From the NCBI GenBank assembly GCA_014607495.2, contig CP053165.1, positions 1,296,906 through 1,360,905 on the forward strand: a stretch of DNA of 64,000 bases. The letters are read 5' to 3'. This stretch comes from Carposina sasakii (taxonomy: Eukaryota > Arthropoda > Insecta > Lepidoptera > Carposinidae). How positions within the stretch are numbered: position 1 is the first letter of the stretch; each line of letters opens with the position of its first letter. The notes beneath the pieces were generated by a model that was given only the letters and a program-made list of their open reading frames with translations, was not told the DNA's origin and did no database searches. Position numbers and translations under genes: made by a program. Of this stretch, positions 55,471 through 64,000 are shown piece after piece.

Positions 55471-55615
55471 AGATGGTAAAATTCGTCATCTGAATTAATT
55501 TACCCGATAGCTCAGTTGGTTAGAGTATAAGCACGGTTTGCGAAGAGATCGTTAGCTCAAATCTCACTAGGGTGAAAAAAAAATCTTAATAATATTTATA
55601 ATGTTATATTTTGTC
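55471..55615 (+). repeat. tRNA-headed SINE family A, diverged
   Basis: gtaaaattcgtcatctgaat leader, A box tagctcagttggttagagta, decayed B box (agctcaaatctcactagggt). Confidence 0.65.
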
Positions 55616-55686
55616 TAAGACCACCAGTCTTGCATGTAACAATACAGAAGGCAACAAGTGAAATTATATATAAATATTTTTATCTA

Positions 55687-55942
55687 CAGGATGTAATAAA
55701 GGGGTATGTTAAGCGAGAAGCTATGGAAAAAGTCCAATGTAATGAACCTATGCACAAAATTTGAGACTCGAGATAACATATTTATTTTTTCAGTTATTTT
55801 GGAGGATTCCAAAGCGACCCAGGAATGTTCATATAATCTTGCAAAATAAAAACGTGATTTCAAGTCTCAAATTTTGTGAATGGGTTCGGTATGGGCTATT
55901 TTTATAGCACTTCTCTTAACGTACCCTTTTTGTTACGCCCTG
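55687..55942 (+). mobile_element. 256 bp MITE with ~38 bp TIRs and TA target
   Basis: TA-CAGGATGTAATAAAGG...cgagaagctat and atagcacttctcttaacg...GTTACGCCCTG-TA are inverted ends. A truncated relative is at 29316 and a right-end scrap at 60030-60066. Confidence 0.75.
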
Positions 55943-55962
55943 TATATTTGATTGAGAAGGGT

Positions 55963-56246
55963 ATGTTGAGGTGGTTTGGAGAGGTGTGGAGAGGATGAGT
56001 GAATGTAGACTGACAAAGCAACTGTACAACAAAAGAGTGGATGGAAGGGTTGGAAGGGGAAGACCTCGCCGGACTTTCACCGATCAAATTGGTAAAATTC
56101 TAGTGAAAGGTCAGATCAAGAGTACCCTAAACCGACGAGCGTACATGAAGAACATCATGAAAGTAGATGAAGCGAAAGAGGTGTGTCAGGATCGTAGCAA
56201 ATGGAGATCCGTGATCTCTGCCTACCCCTCCGGGAAAGAGGCATGA
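55963..56246 (+). pseudogene. LINE reverse transcriptase C-terminus, frameshifted
   Basis: MLRWFG (from 55963) is in one frame. ERMSECRLTKQ...GRGRPRRTF...DRSKWRSVISAYPSGKEA continues in another and ends at the stop at 56246. The break is a small indel near 55982-55990 (gaggtgtggagagg). This is the well-known RWFGHVERM/GRPRRTF/AYPSGK tail of a lepidopteran LINE (family from memory). It is followed by tatgtatgta. It starts right beside the MITE. Confidence 0.7.
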
Positions 56247-56588
56247 TTTTTATGTATGTACTAGTCTATGTATACGTATATTTAACTTTATGTAGGGTTA
56301 GCTAGTTTAGCTACATACCTAGGTAGTAGTTCAAAACGTGTAAATGTACTATACTATGCTATAAAGGTTCTTATTCAACCCAAACCTGAAACTCGGTCAG
56401 CCGCTTGTGTGGAACTATGTTCTACTTTCTGACACACTATTGTTCTAGTTCATAGTGAAACCTACTCGTACATAGTTTGCCTTTTGCTTTATATTTAAAC
56501 AAATACTTGTTTGTAATTGGCCTTGCGATAACCCGAACGTTTTTAAAATGGAAATTAAGAAAGCCTTTCGAATATAACCTTATTTATA

Positions 56589-56873
56589 CAGAATGATTTT
56601 TGGTCGTCAAGGTTCCCGAAAACTACGGAATCTCCTCATGATCACGATCATTTCTCCATGGAAGCATACCTGGGAAGTGTCTGGTTTCCAAAATATTAGG
56701 GTCCAAAGTTGAGTAAATAGACTACATTTTTCTGCATAAATGCACATTGACGCGTATAGCAAGATTTATTCACGAGAAATAATTAATATCTGTCTATGAA
56801 AAAGTTATAATAAACACTGGACACTATAAATTTCGCCCGATCAAGTAACTTTTTTTTTACATCGTTTCCTACC
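56589..56873 (+). mobile_element. MITE, CAGGGTG family, left part (interrupted)
   Basis: tacagaatgatttttggtcg...cactataaatttcgcccgat. Continues at 58239-58302 after a ~1.36 kb insertion. Confidence 0.75.
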
Positions 56874-58238
56874 TTTTTTTAGGGTTCCGTACCTCAAAAG
56901 GAAAAAACGGAACCCTTATAGGATCACTTTGTTGTCCGTCTGTCCGTCCGTCTGTCAAGACCCTTTTTCTCAGGAACGCGTGGAGGTATGAAGCTGAAAT
57001 TTATATCAATTACTCAGGTCTACTGTCCCTTGAAGCTGTGAAAAAATCAAACTTCTAAGCCAACGCAATCAAAAGATACAGCCGTTTATGCCGCAAATTT
57101 TCGACACTTGCAAGGGAATCAAAACCTACAGGGTGCTTCCCGTGAACTCAGAATCTTGAAATTTGGTACGAAGCAACGTCTTATAGCATAGATAAAGGAA
57201 AAATTACGAAAACCATAAATTTTTAGTTACATCACATAATATATATTTTTTTAATAATTTTAAACTTACTACCCATTTCCTCATAAACGCGTAGAGGTAT
57301 TAAATTGAAATTCATACCAAATACTCAGGTCTATAATACCTTTAAGCTGTAGCAAAATCAAACTTCTATGTCAACGCAATCAAAAGAAACAGCAATTTAA
57401 GCTGCATATTTTGAAACTCGCAAGTACTCGCAAGGGAATCAAAACCTAAAGGGTACTTCCAGTCGACCTAGAATCTTGAAATTTGGCATGAAGCAACGTT
57501 TTATAGCACACATAAAGGAAAAATTCCGAAAACCTTAAATTTTTAGTTACATTACAAAATATATATTTTTTAATAAATATAAACTTATTACTTTTTTCCT
57601 CATGAACGCGTAGAGCTATCAAGTTGAAATTCATATCAAATACTTAGATCTAATTGCCTTTAACCCGTGAAAAAAAAAAAATTATAAGTTAAAGCAAAAA
57701 CGCAAAACGCAAAAGTACAACCATTGATACCGCATATTTTGAAACTCGCAACTACACGCAAGGGAATTAAAACCTAAAGACCACTTCCCGTTGACATAGA
57801 ATCTCGAAATTTGGTAAGAAGTATAAGTGTTTCAGTTATATTATAGACTAGTGGCCCGCCCTCGCTTCGCTTCGGTACATATCAATACAACTTTATATGT
57901 AGGTACAGCGGTATGTGTTAATAAATAAAATAAAGGATTAAAAAATAATTAATTCTTAAACGATAAAGAGATCAGCTTCATATGTATTTGTCTTAAATTT
58001 ATGCTCCTCCATCTTTCCCCATTGTAATGTTATGAATTTCATTTTGCAATAAAAAAAATCCGTTTTTAGTCCATAGTTATGACTCGATTGTCGTAATGAA
58101 CGAACTTTGTAAACCTTGCAGGTTTGTACGGAGATCTTTGTCTTAAATTTATGCTCCTCCATCTTTCCCCATTGGTTATGAATTTCATTTTGCAATAAAA
58201 ATACCATAGAGTCCGACTCGCACTTGGCCGGTTTTTTT
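56874..58238. mobile_element. ~1.36 kb repeat nested in a MITE
   Basis: Opens agggttccgtacctcaaaag and ends gagtccgactcgcacttggc cggtttt, both common repeat ends in Lepidoptera (from memory). Inside are three ~310 bp tandem units and a further ~65 bp direct duplication (58 kb). It has no protein-coding frame and its class is unknown. Confidence 0.7.
56970..57835. repeat. Three ~310 bp internal tandem units
   Basis: Units begin tcaggaacgcgtggaggtat (56970), tcataaacgcgtagaggtat (57281) and tcatgaacgcgtagagctat (57600). Each carries caagggaatcaaaacct and gaatcttgaaatttgg. Confidence 0.8.
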
Positions 58239-58302
58239 GTCATAAACGTACTTTATTTGATGTATAGAGTACGTAAGTGTGGCAACGAAATAACATTCTG
58301 TA
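58239..58302 (+). mobile_element. MITE, CAGGGTG family, right part
   Basis: gtcataaacgtactttattt...gtggcaacgaaataacattctgta completes the element begun at 56589. Confidence 0.75.
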
Positions 58303-58304
58303 TA

Positions 58305-58430
58305 ACGTCTATCTAAAATTAATGATCATCTTTTGATACGAAACTATAAAAAGAAATAAAATTATTGAAAAAAAAATCAGCTGTTCCATACAATCTCGAA
58401 TAATTACTGCACTGTCTGTATGTCTGTCCG
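58305..58430 (+). repeat. End of the 22.9-24.6 kb TIR element
   Basis: gtctatctaaaattaatgat...cagctgttccatacaatctc...aataattactgcactg matches the reverse complement of 24465-24600. Confidence 0.65.
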
Positions 58431-58439
58431 CTATTGTTA

Positions 58440-59205
58440 AAGATGAAACCTTAGCATGACATTATGTAGTCCACTCTTATAAATAAACTTATGTTAACGC
58501 GTGGAAAGTGGCGCCTCAGCATTGTAAACGTGGATTGTTATGCAAATGTTGCGTTAGCAATTGTAAACGGTTATTGAGATTAGCATAGATGTTCGGAATA
58601 GGCTCGGCTCGTATTTAGCATAACCATGGAGAAGAAATAAAAGAGGAGTAGCGGCTAAGTATATTTTCTTACAAAAAAAATGTGCCGCGGAGCGGGGGTG
58701 AAGTATGGGACGAAAAGAGCATTGAACACTGTAGCCCTACCCATTTACATAGAAACCACCTTGTAGTGACTAGTTAGTCAAACTACTTGCTCATTATCAA
58801 TATGGTTCAAGATTGTTTTACTAGTGCAATTACTTATCACTAGATGGTAATATTATACTACTTTTTAGTAAAAAAAAGTACCCTGATAAAAGCACTATTA
58901 TCTTTGTAATTTTAATACGGTTTCATTTCGGAGTACAAGCGTGTGGTTACAGATACTGCGTTACACTGACGCTGAAGCTCCGCCCCTATCATGACGTCAT
59001 GGCCTCACGATTGCCACACGACTCAGTTCATAGTCCCACCTCCTCTTTTATACCTTCTTCATGAGCATAACATAACATTTAGCATAACATAACACAAATG
59101 TTATGTTTCAGATTGAGCTACGATCTACGAGAAATAACAATTCGTAGTTCGTAGCAACTACTACGAAAGTTTACTACGAAAGCTATAAAATATGTGTGTT
59201 AGAAT
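58440..59205. other. Intergenic sequence with a CRE-like site
   Basis: A perfect tgacgtca lies near 58992, followed by tttataccttc (about 59046). This looks promoter-like but no exon follows. gcataacataacat and tacgaaag short repeats lie at 59065-59190. Confidence 0.35.
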
Positions 59206-59207
59206 AA

Positions 59208-59390
59208 TCTATACATATAATAAAATTGTAACGGATCGATGTTTGTGCACACCGATCTCAGAAACGGCTGAACCGATTTCGATGCAGTTTTCAGGAATAT
59301 ATTGTGACAGGTAACATAACATTTATCACGGGAAAATGTTTTTATCCCGGATAATTTCGACATTTTGTTTTTTCTGCAGTCAGTGATTTA
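59208..59390 (+). mobile_element. Helitron-like fragment
   Basis: ctatacatataataaaattg...gaaccgatttcgatgcagtt...gacattttgttttttctgca. The 3' CTAG end is lost. Confidence 0.5.
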
Positions 59391-59618
59391 TAAAACTAAC
59401 GCATCTATAAGTACTTAATAAAAGTTATTAGTACATATATCCATTGTAAGAGAGTTGTTTAATTTTAATTATTAGTTTAAAAATAATTCTAATTTTTATA
59501 CTAATATTTAATTAATATTCTAATATTTATACTATTTTTATACTATTCTCATAAGAACTGACTAAACATTTCATTTCATTTCAACAATAATAGTAAAATT
59601 AATTATACACGCGGGAAG

Positions 59619-59685
59619 CAATTCCGAAAAATTTTGAGCCACATCTTGTGACTAAACTTAGTGGCTCAATTTTTTTGCGGAATTG
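59619..59685. repeat. ~25 bp-arm imperfect hairpin
   Basis: caattccgaaaaattttgag (59619 on) and its near complement ending gcggaattg (59685), with ccac/gtgg at the inner edge. Confidence 0.7.
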
Positions 59686-60389
59686 TCCACCAGTTGGGTC
59701 TGAACATACACTTAGTATGGCACGTGACTACAGACCGGGGATAATCGAGTTCGTTCCGGCATCACAGATCAAAGACGATTCCAGTCAAGTCAGGGATCTG
59801 CCTTTACGTACTCGTACAACTGAATTGGAAGCTCAACCTTCGTCATATTGTTATAATAAATTGTAAGGACCGACACTAACAATAGATATGTACTTAAGCA
59901 TTACTTTAAGATACTGAAAGCGCAGCTAAAATAAATTAAAAAAAAAAGTAAAACTAATAATAGGTACACAAATTACCGGAGATTACTTTTTTTCGCATAC
60001 TATCTGGGAAAATAAACACTAATAAGTTACTTACATTATATTTACCCCTTCTGTTACACCCTGTAGGTGGTATCTTTAAATCTATATTCCGAACCAAACC
60101 CAATAGAATTGAACGTACCTAATAGAATCTATAAAGTATTTCGTCGTAACACAATAAACCGGCAATTCATCTAAAAGGGGACATCAAGGTATCCGATTCC
60201 AGTAATAGTATTTCCCATTTCGTCACAAATTTGATTCCAATGGAATTTCACAATTCATTCTCTAGATGTACTAACGCGAAGATTGCAAAACGCGATCAGA
60301 GAAATAGATTCGTTACGGTCTGTAGAAATCAACTACCTGCAAATTATTGAAAAAAAAATCGAAGCTTACATTATGATTAACTATTTATT

Positions 60390-60590
60390 TATTCAATCCT
60401 TACTTAATATTACAAATTTGAAAGTAACTCTATCCATCTGTCTATCTCTTACGCTAAAACTACTAAAGTAATTTATATGAAATTTGATACCTAGGTGGAG
60501 CTTGAGAAAGGGCAAAAACTAATATAGGTGTATTTTTCCGTGGAAAATTTCGACTTTTTGCTTTTTTCTGCTGTCCACGCGGACATAAAC
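60390..60590 (+). mobile_element. Helitron-like fragment
   Basis: atccttacttaatattacaa...tggaaaatttcgactttttg...ctgctgtccacgcggacata. Confidence 0.5.
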
Positions 60591-61612
60591 CCTGACTTTA
60601 TTATATAACTTAATACATATACCAACCTGTCGCATTATATGACGGGTACCTACGAAACCCTACATGCACGTAAACTGATATATTTGCGGGTTGTATATAC
60701 ATCCCCCAACATAATTTCAAACCACTTGCTGTGTGTTGTGATTGTTCAACAAACATTTACGAAATTTCTAGTAAAGCTTTGGTGTTTTCACCCACGACTT
60801 TGTCCGCATAAATTTTAAAACTAACGTTATTTTCCGTTCCCGTCGGAATTTCGGACCTATACGTACAAAAGGAAACCACGCTCCATATATCACGTTTATA
60901 GCTGTAATCGTTTTGTCTCGGCGTTGATGAATCAGTCGGGACATGTTAATTTACATACCTAGATCACGTATAGTTTATCCACCTGTATCTTAACTCTATA
61001 ATTTGGGTTAGAAAGCAGCCACAAGTTCAGTACAATCAGTACACTGCAAAAGTAAAAGATCGTAATCAGGCAGTCCAATCACAAAGTAAGCTATCAAGAT
61101 TTCCCAGCAATTCATTCCAATCGCATTCCTAGTTAATGCGGACCTAGAAAAACGACATTAATCAAGAGAAAACGAACCTAGAATATAAATATCGGCCTTG
61201 GGGCCTTATCTGCAGCCACAGACCTTCGGGGCTTGGTTTAAGGTAGGGTTGCCAAGTGGTCAATCCAAATATCAAAAAAACTGTTCCAATAATGAAGTCA
61301 TGAGATAGAGAATTCGAAAATGGAAAGACCAGAAGGCTTACTATGAAATCTTAGTAGGATAATTCCTAAGCAATGTAGACTTTTTTTTTATTTCATATTT
61401 AGCTCCCAGAACAATACAGGCTTAATGTTAGATTATTATTTTTGAACTCGTTCGCATTAACGTAAAGCAGTCAGCCAATCACATTATAGCGTGGTAATTT
61501 GTATAGTCAAAGTCATTCACGACTACAATCCTCTAGGGAGGGACCTTGAATTTTTTTTAAATAAAAATTTCTCACAATACTTTCACAGAAAAAAAAACGA
61601 TCAATCCCAGTA
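60591..61612. other. Unassigned AT-rich sequence
   Basis: No exon recognised. It directly precedes the BEL/Pao LTR. Confidence 0.4.
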
Positions 61613-62020
61613 TGTTACAATAACCAGTGAAAAATAGTTGTCAACCCTAACTTAAGTAGGCCTCGGTAACTTCATAGAGTTTTTACCCTAGCCCTAAAAG
61701 CTTTTTGTTTGGACCTTGGAGGTTTTGATAAGGTTTGAACCACTTTGAGGTGTTTGTGTGTTACTACAAACGCTTACATGGACTTCGACCACTTGCATAT
61801 CGATACTTGTGGCTGTATAGTGCAGAATTCTCTCGCGTTACCGAATGCGCGGGAACGGTGATAAAATATATAATCTGGGGAGAAGAACTAAAATGGACAA
61901 TATTATTACATACACGCTTTAATTATAAATTTAATTACTACAAGATTAACTAAATATTAATGTAAAGTAATAAACACATCATTTAAGAAGCCTTCTATTT
62001 ATTTCTGGAGATATCGCACA
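61613..62020 (+). mobile_element. Probable 5' LTR of the BEL/Pao element
   Basis: Bounded by TGTTACAA at 61613 and GCACA at 62020 (TG...CA), about 408 bp, with aataaa at 61969-61974. The right border is set by the primer-binding site; the left border is my best guess because the 3' LTR lies outside the window. Confidence 0.5.
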
Positions 62021-62022
62021 TG

Positions 62023-62042
62023 TTTTGGTGACCCCGACGTGA
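62023..62042 (+). other. Primer-binding site of the BEL/Pao element
   Basis: ttttggtgaccccgacgtga lies just after the LTR. The tggtgaccccgacgt block is characteristic of LTR/leader junctions in this kind of element (from memory). The priming tRNA is not assigned. Confidence 0.6.
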
Positions 62043-62741
62043 TTGGCGACAATAAATAAGTAACGAGTACAAGAACAGTTGGAAGTAAGACGAGATTTTA
62101 TACGGAAAAGCTGCATATTACGGATCCGAAGGAAGTTATGCCCTTTTCTCTGCTTATTAACGTTTCCTTTCATGTTTTTAATTGTTTTCGATATGTGTAA
62201 ATAGTGTTCGTGTCTTCAGACATTCAACTTATTTCCATACTTCTTACTACACTACGAAATTAAGTTCATTGAATTCTAATGATTACTTCTATTTTAGATT
62301 AAAAAACATATATAAATTACTTCTTTATGTACTAACACATAATATAAATACATTTTGTTAGGTATTTGTTGGTAAAATATCATATAAACTCGCATTAAAG
62401 GTGGTATAGGCAGAGTAGGTATATCATCATTTCAAAGTTACAATTAAAACCACTCCATACACCACTTTTAACACTTGCGTAAATCGATATTTGAGCATTC
62501 TATCCAATTTCTAGGAACATACAGGGGAAATAAACGAACGAGAACTTCAGTATTAGCAAAGAATTTCCCCGCGATATCACCGTTCGAGCGCACCGTGTCA
62601 TCTATATTTGTAGTCGGACCGCGGCGGTGATCTTGCAGTCATCATAGCAGTTTATACATTAGATTCGAGGTTGTATTCATTGCTTATTATATTCCTAGTA
62701 TAACTTATCAACGCTAGTAAGTAGTTGAATTCGCCCTCAAC

Positions 62742-64000
62742 ATGACTGATTTAAAAGAACTTATTCAACAGAGAGGTACAATTAGAAGTCGTCTAACATT
62801 ATTTGAAAAATATTTAACGCCATTAATATTAATTGAAGATATACGGGAGCGCAATAAACTTGTAAATAATGATCTTAACTTAAGATTAAATAAAATACAA
62901 GAGCTATCACAAAGTTTCGAAGATATTCAATCTAAAATAGAAATCATAGATCCCGACACTTCAAAACAAATATTAGAACGGGAAGAAACGGAAAACAGGT
63001 TCTTTAAATTGATAGGACAAGCTCAGGACATATTAGACGCGTTTAACGAATGTAAAATAAAACACAAGGACGAGGCCTCGTGCTATGGCAGTTCATCATC
63101 TTTTTCTAACCATATTAAATTGCCACCACTTAAGCTTCCTCCTTTTGACGGGAACTCAAGTAACTGGCTTGAGTTCCGAGATATGTACCTATCTCTAATT
63201 CATAACAATGATAGTATGGACGAGATTAGTAAATTCCATTACTTAAGAACTTATTTAGAGGGTTCTGCTAAATCAGTCATTAGCTCAGTCACAGTATCTG
63301 CAAACAATTATCAAATCGCTTGGTCGTTGCTCTGCAATAGATATAACAAAAATCGTCTATTAATTAACGAACACATTAAATGTCTATTTTCGATTGAAAC
63401 GCTTACAAAAGAGTCCGACCGAGGTCTACGCTATTTGGTTGATACGATTTCAAGGCATTTAAGTGCATTAAATTCACTTGGCGAAGCGACCGACAAATGG
63501 GATTCGCTTATTATTTACATGGGCTCTGCAAAGTTAGACCCAGTAACTTCCAGACAGTGGGAAGAGTTTCGAAGCACGTTGGATACACCAACGCTTACAA
63601 ATTTTTATGATTTTCTTCGTCAAAGGGCAACTGTATTAGAAACAGTCAACGCCACTAAACCTGTAAAAACTGTAAATATAACAAACAAAAATGAAAACCG
63701 CAGTAATTTTATAAAACCTAAATCATTTATTTCATCCTCTCTCGATTCCATTCCACGTGGTAGCTGTTTAGCATGTAAAGAATATCATAAATTATATGAA
63801 TGCAACAAATTCAAATCCATGTCGGCTGAAGAACGAAACGCGAAGGTGTTTGAGTGGCGTATCTGTAGTAATTGTCTTCGTGGTGGTCATCAGTCTCATC
63901 AATGTAGACTGTTTGGTTGCCGCATCTGTAAAAGAAAACACAACACGTTATTACATAAATACAATACACATGACAATAATTCGCAAACAAATCAAGATCA
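62742..64000 (+). CDS. BEL/Pao retrotransposon Gag (runs off the right edge)
   Basis: Open from the ATG at 62742 to the window end: 419 codons with no stop. Residues 1-100 are charged and predicted helical or coiled-coil. Residues 125-149 read K-LPPLKLPPFDGN then W142 and F145-R-D, the signature of the Pao Gag domain (DUF1759). Next comes a capsid-like helical region with HYL-x-x-YLEG. Zinc knuckles follow: C342-x2-C345-x3-H349-x4-C354, and further on CSNC-x4-H-x4-C, a canonical CCHC, then a C-x-x-C...H cluster. In BEL/Pao elements this Gag is fused to protease, RT, RNase H and integrase, which must lie to the right. Gag packages the element's RNA in cytoplasmic particles. The clean frame and nearby LTR suggest a young, possibly intact copy. 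Confidence 0.9.
   Translation, partial: MTDLKELIQQRGTIRSRLTLFEKYLTPLILIEDIRERNKLVNNDLNLRLNKIQELSQSFEDIQSKIEIIDPDTSKQILEREETENRFFKLIGQAQDILDAFNECKIKHKDEASCYGSSSSFSNHIKLPPLKLPPFDGNSSNWLEFRDMYLSLIHNNDSMDEISKFHYLRTYLEGSAKSVISSVTVSANNYQIAWSLLCNRYNKNRLLINEHIKCLFSIETLTKESDRGLRYLVDTISRHLSALNSLGEATDKWDSLIIYMGSAKLDPVTSRQWEEFRSTLDTPTLTNFYDFLRQRATVLETVNATKPVKTVNITNKNENRSNFIKPKSFISSSLDSIPRGSCLACKEYHKLYECNKFKSMSAEERNAKVFEWRICSNCLRGGHQSHQCRLFGCRICKRKHNTLLHKYNTHDNNSQTNQD

Noticed and set aside
59648..59866. A 72-residue ORF
   Set aside because: It begins inside a hairpin, has no recognisable domain and no splice or Kozak support.
1..64000. CRISPR arrays or bacterial operons
   Set aside because: No regularly spaced direct repeats with unique spacers are seen. 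Intron donors, SINEs and LINEs show the DNA is animal.

Overview
The window looks like an AT-rich, gene-poor piece of a lepidopteran (moth or butterfly) nuclear genome. The evidence is the repeat landscape: Helitron-like ends with the (cg)gacgaagtcgcgggc...CTAGT signature, RTE-like LINE 3' ends carrying (CAT/ATG)n tails, tRNA-headed SINEs, TA-flanked MITEs starting CAGGGTG, an RTE-like and a CR1/Jockey-group LINE, and a BEL/Pao retrotransposon. No species can be named from the sequence alone.

Host genes are only touched. Two short first coding exons on the + strand each end at a consensus GTAAGT donor in phase 2. One at 9832-9902 starts a THAP zinc-finger protein. One at 43017-43213 starts a globin X-like protein: it has an N-terminal MGC acylation signal and the conserved B12.2 intron position. 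I could not find later exons of either gene in the window. Everything else that codes is mobile-element sequence: RT of a CR1/Jockey-group LINE (27487-28720, minus), RT of an RTE-like LINE (50845-52206, plus), decayed LINE C-termini (14274-14699, 41653-41990, 55963-56246), and an open BEL/Pao gag at the right edge (62742 to the end) preceded by a probable LTR and primer-binding site.

Layout: 1-9 kb holds a foldback repeat with a hammerhead motif, SINE and RTE scraps, a MITE and a Helitron fragment. 9.6-11.4 kb holds the THAP first exon and its intron. 11.4-16.8 kb is a dense nest of SINEs, Helitrons, LINE scraps and satellite-like repeats. 17.0-18.6 kb has two diverged LTRs of one family facing opposite ways. 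22.1-24.7 kb has a foldback copy and a ~1.74 kb TIR element carrying a ~210 bp-arm hairpin. 27-29 kb is the CR1/Jockey-group LINE. 31.3-31.8 kb is a GC-rich TIR element. 32.5-37.2 kb has two hammerhead-repeat copies and several hairpin MITEs. 41.2-44.4 kb has another hammerhead copy, an RTE scrap, the globin exon and a 201 bp tandem duplication. 49.5-52.2 kb has a 289 bp tandem duplication and the RTE-like LINE. 55.5-58.3 kb is a nested-TE stack. 61.6-64 kb is the BEL/Pao element.

The most interesting signal is a dispersed repeat family (five loci) that carries a complete type I hammerhead self-cleaving ribozyme in at least three copies. Substitutions in its stems II and III keep the pairing. 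Its copies are arranged as inverted pairs or lie next to long perfect palindromes, which resembles the pseudo-LTR organisation of Penelope-like retroelements.
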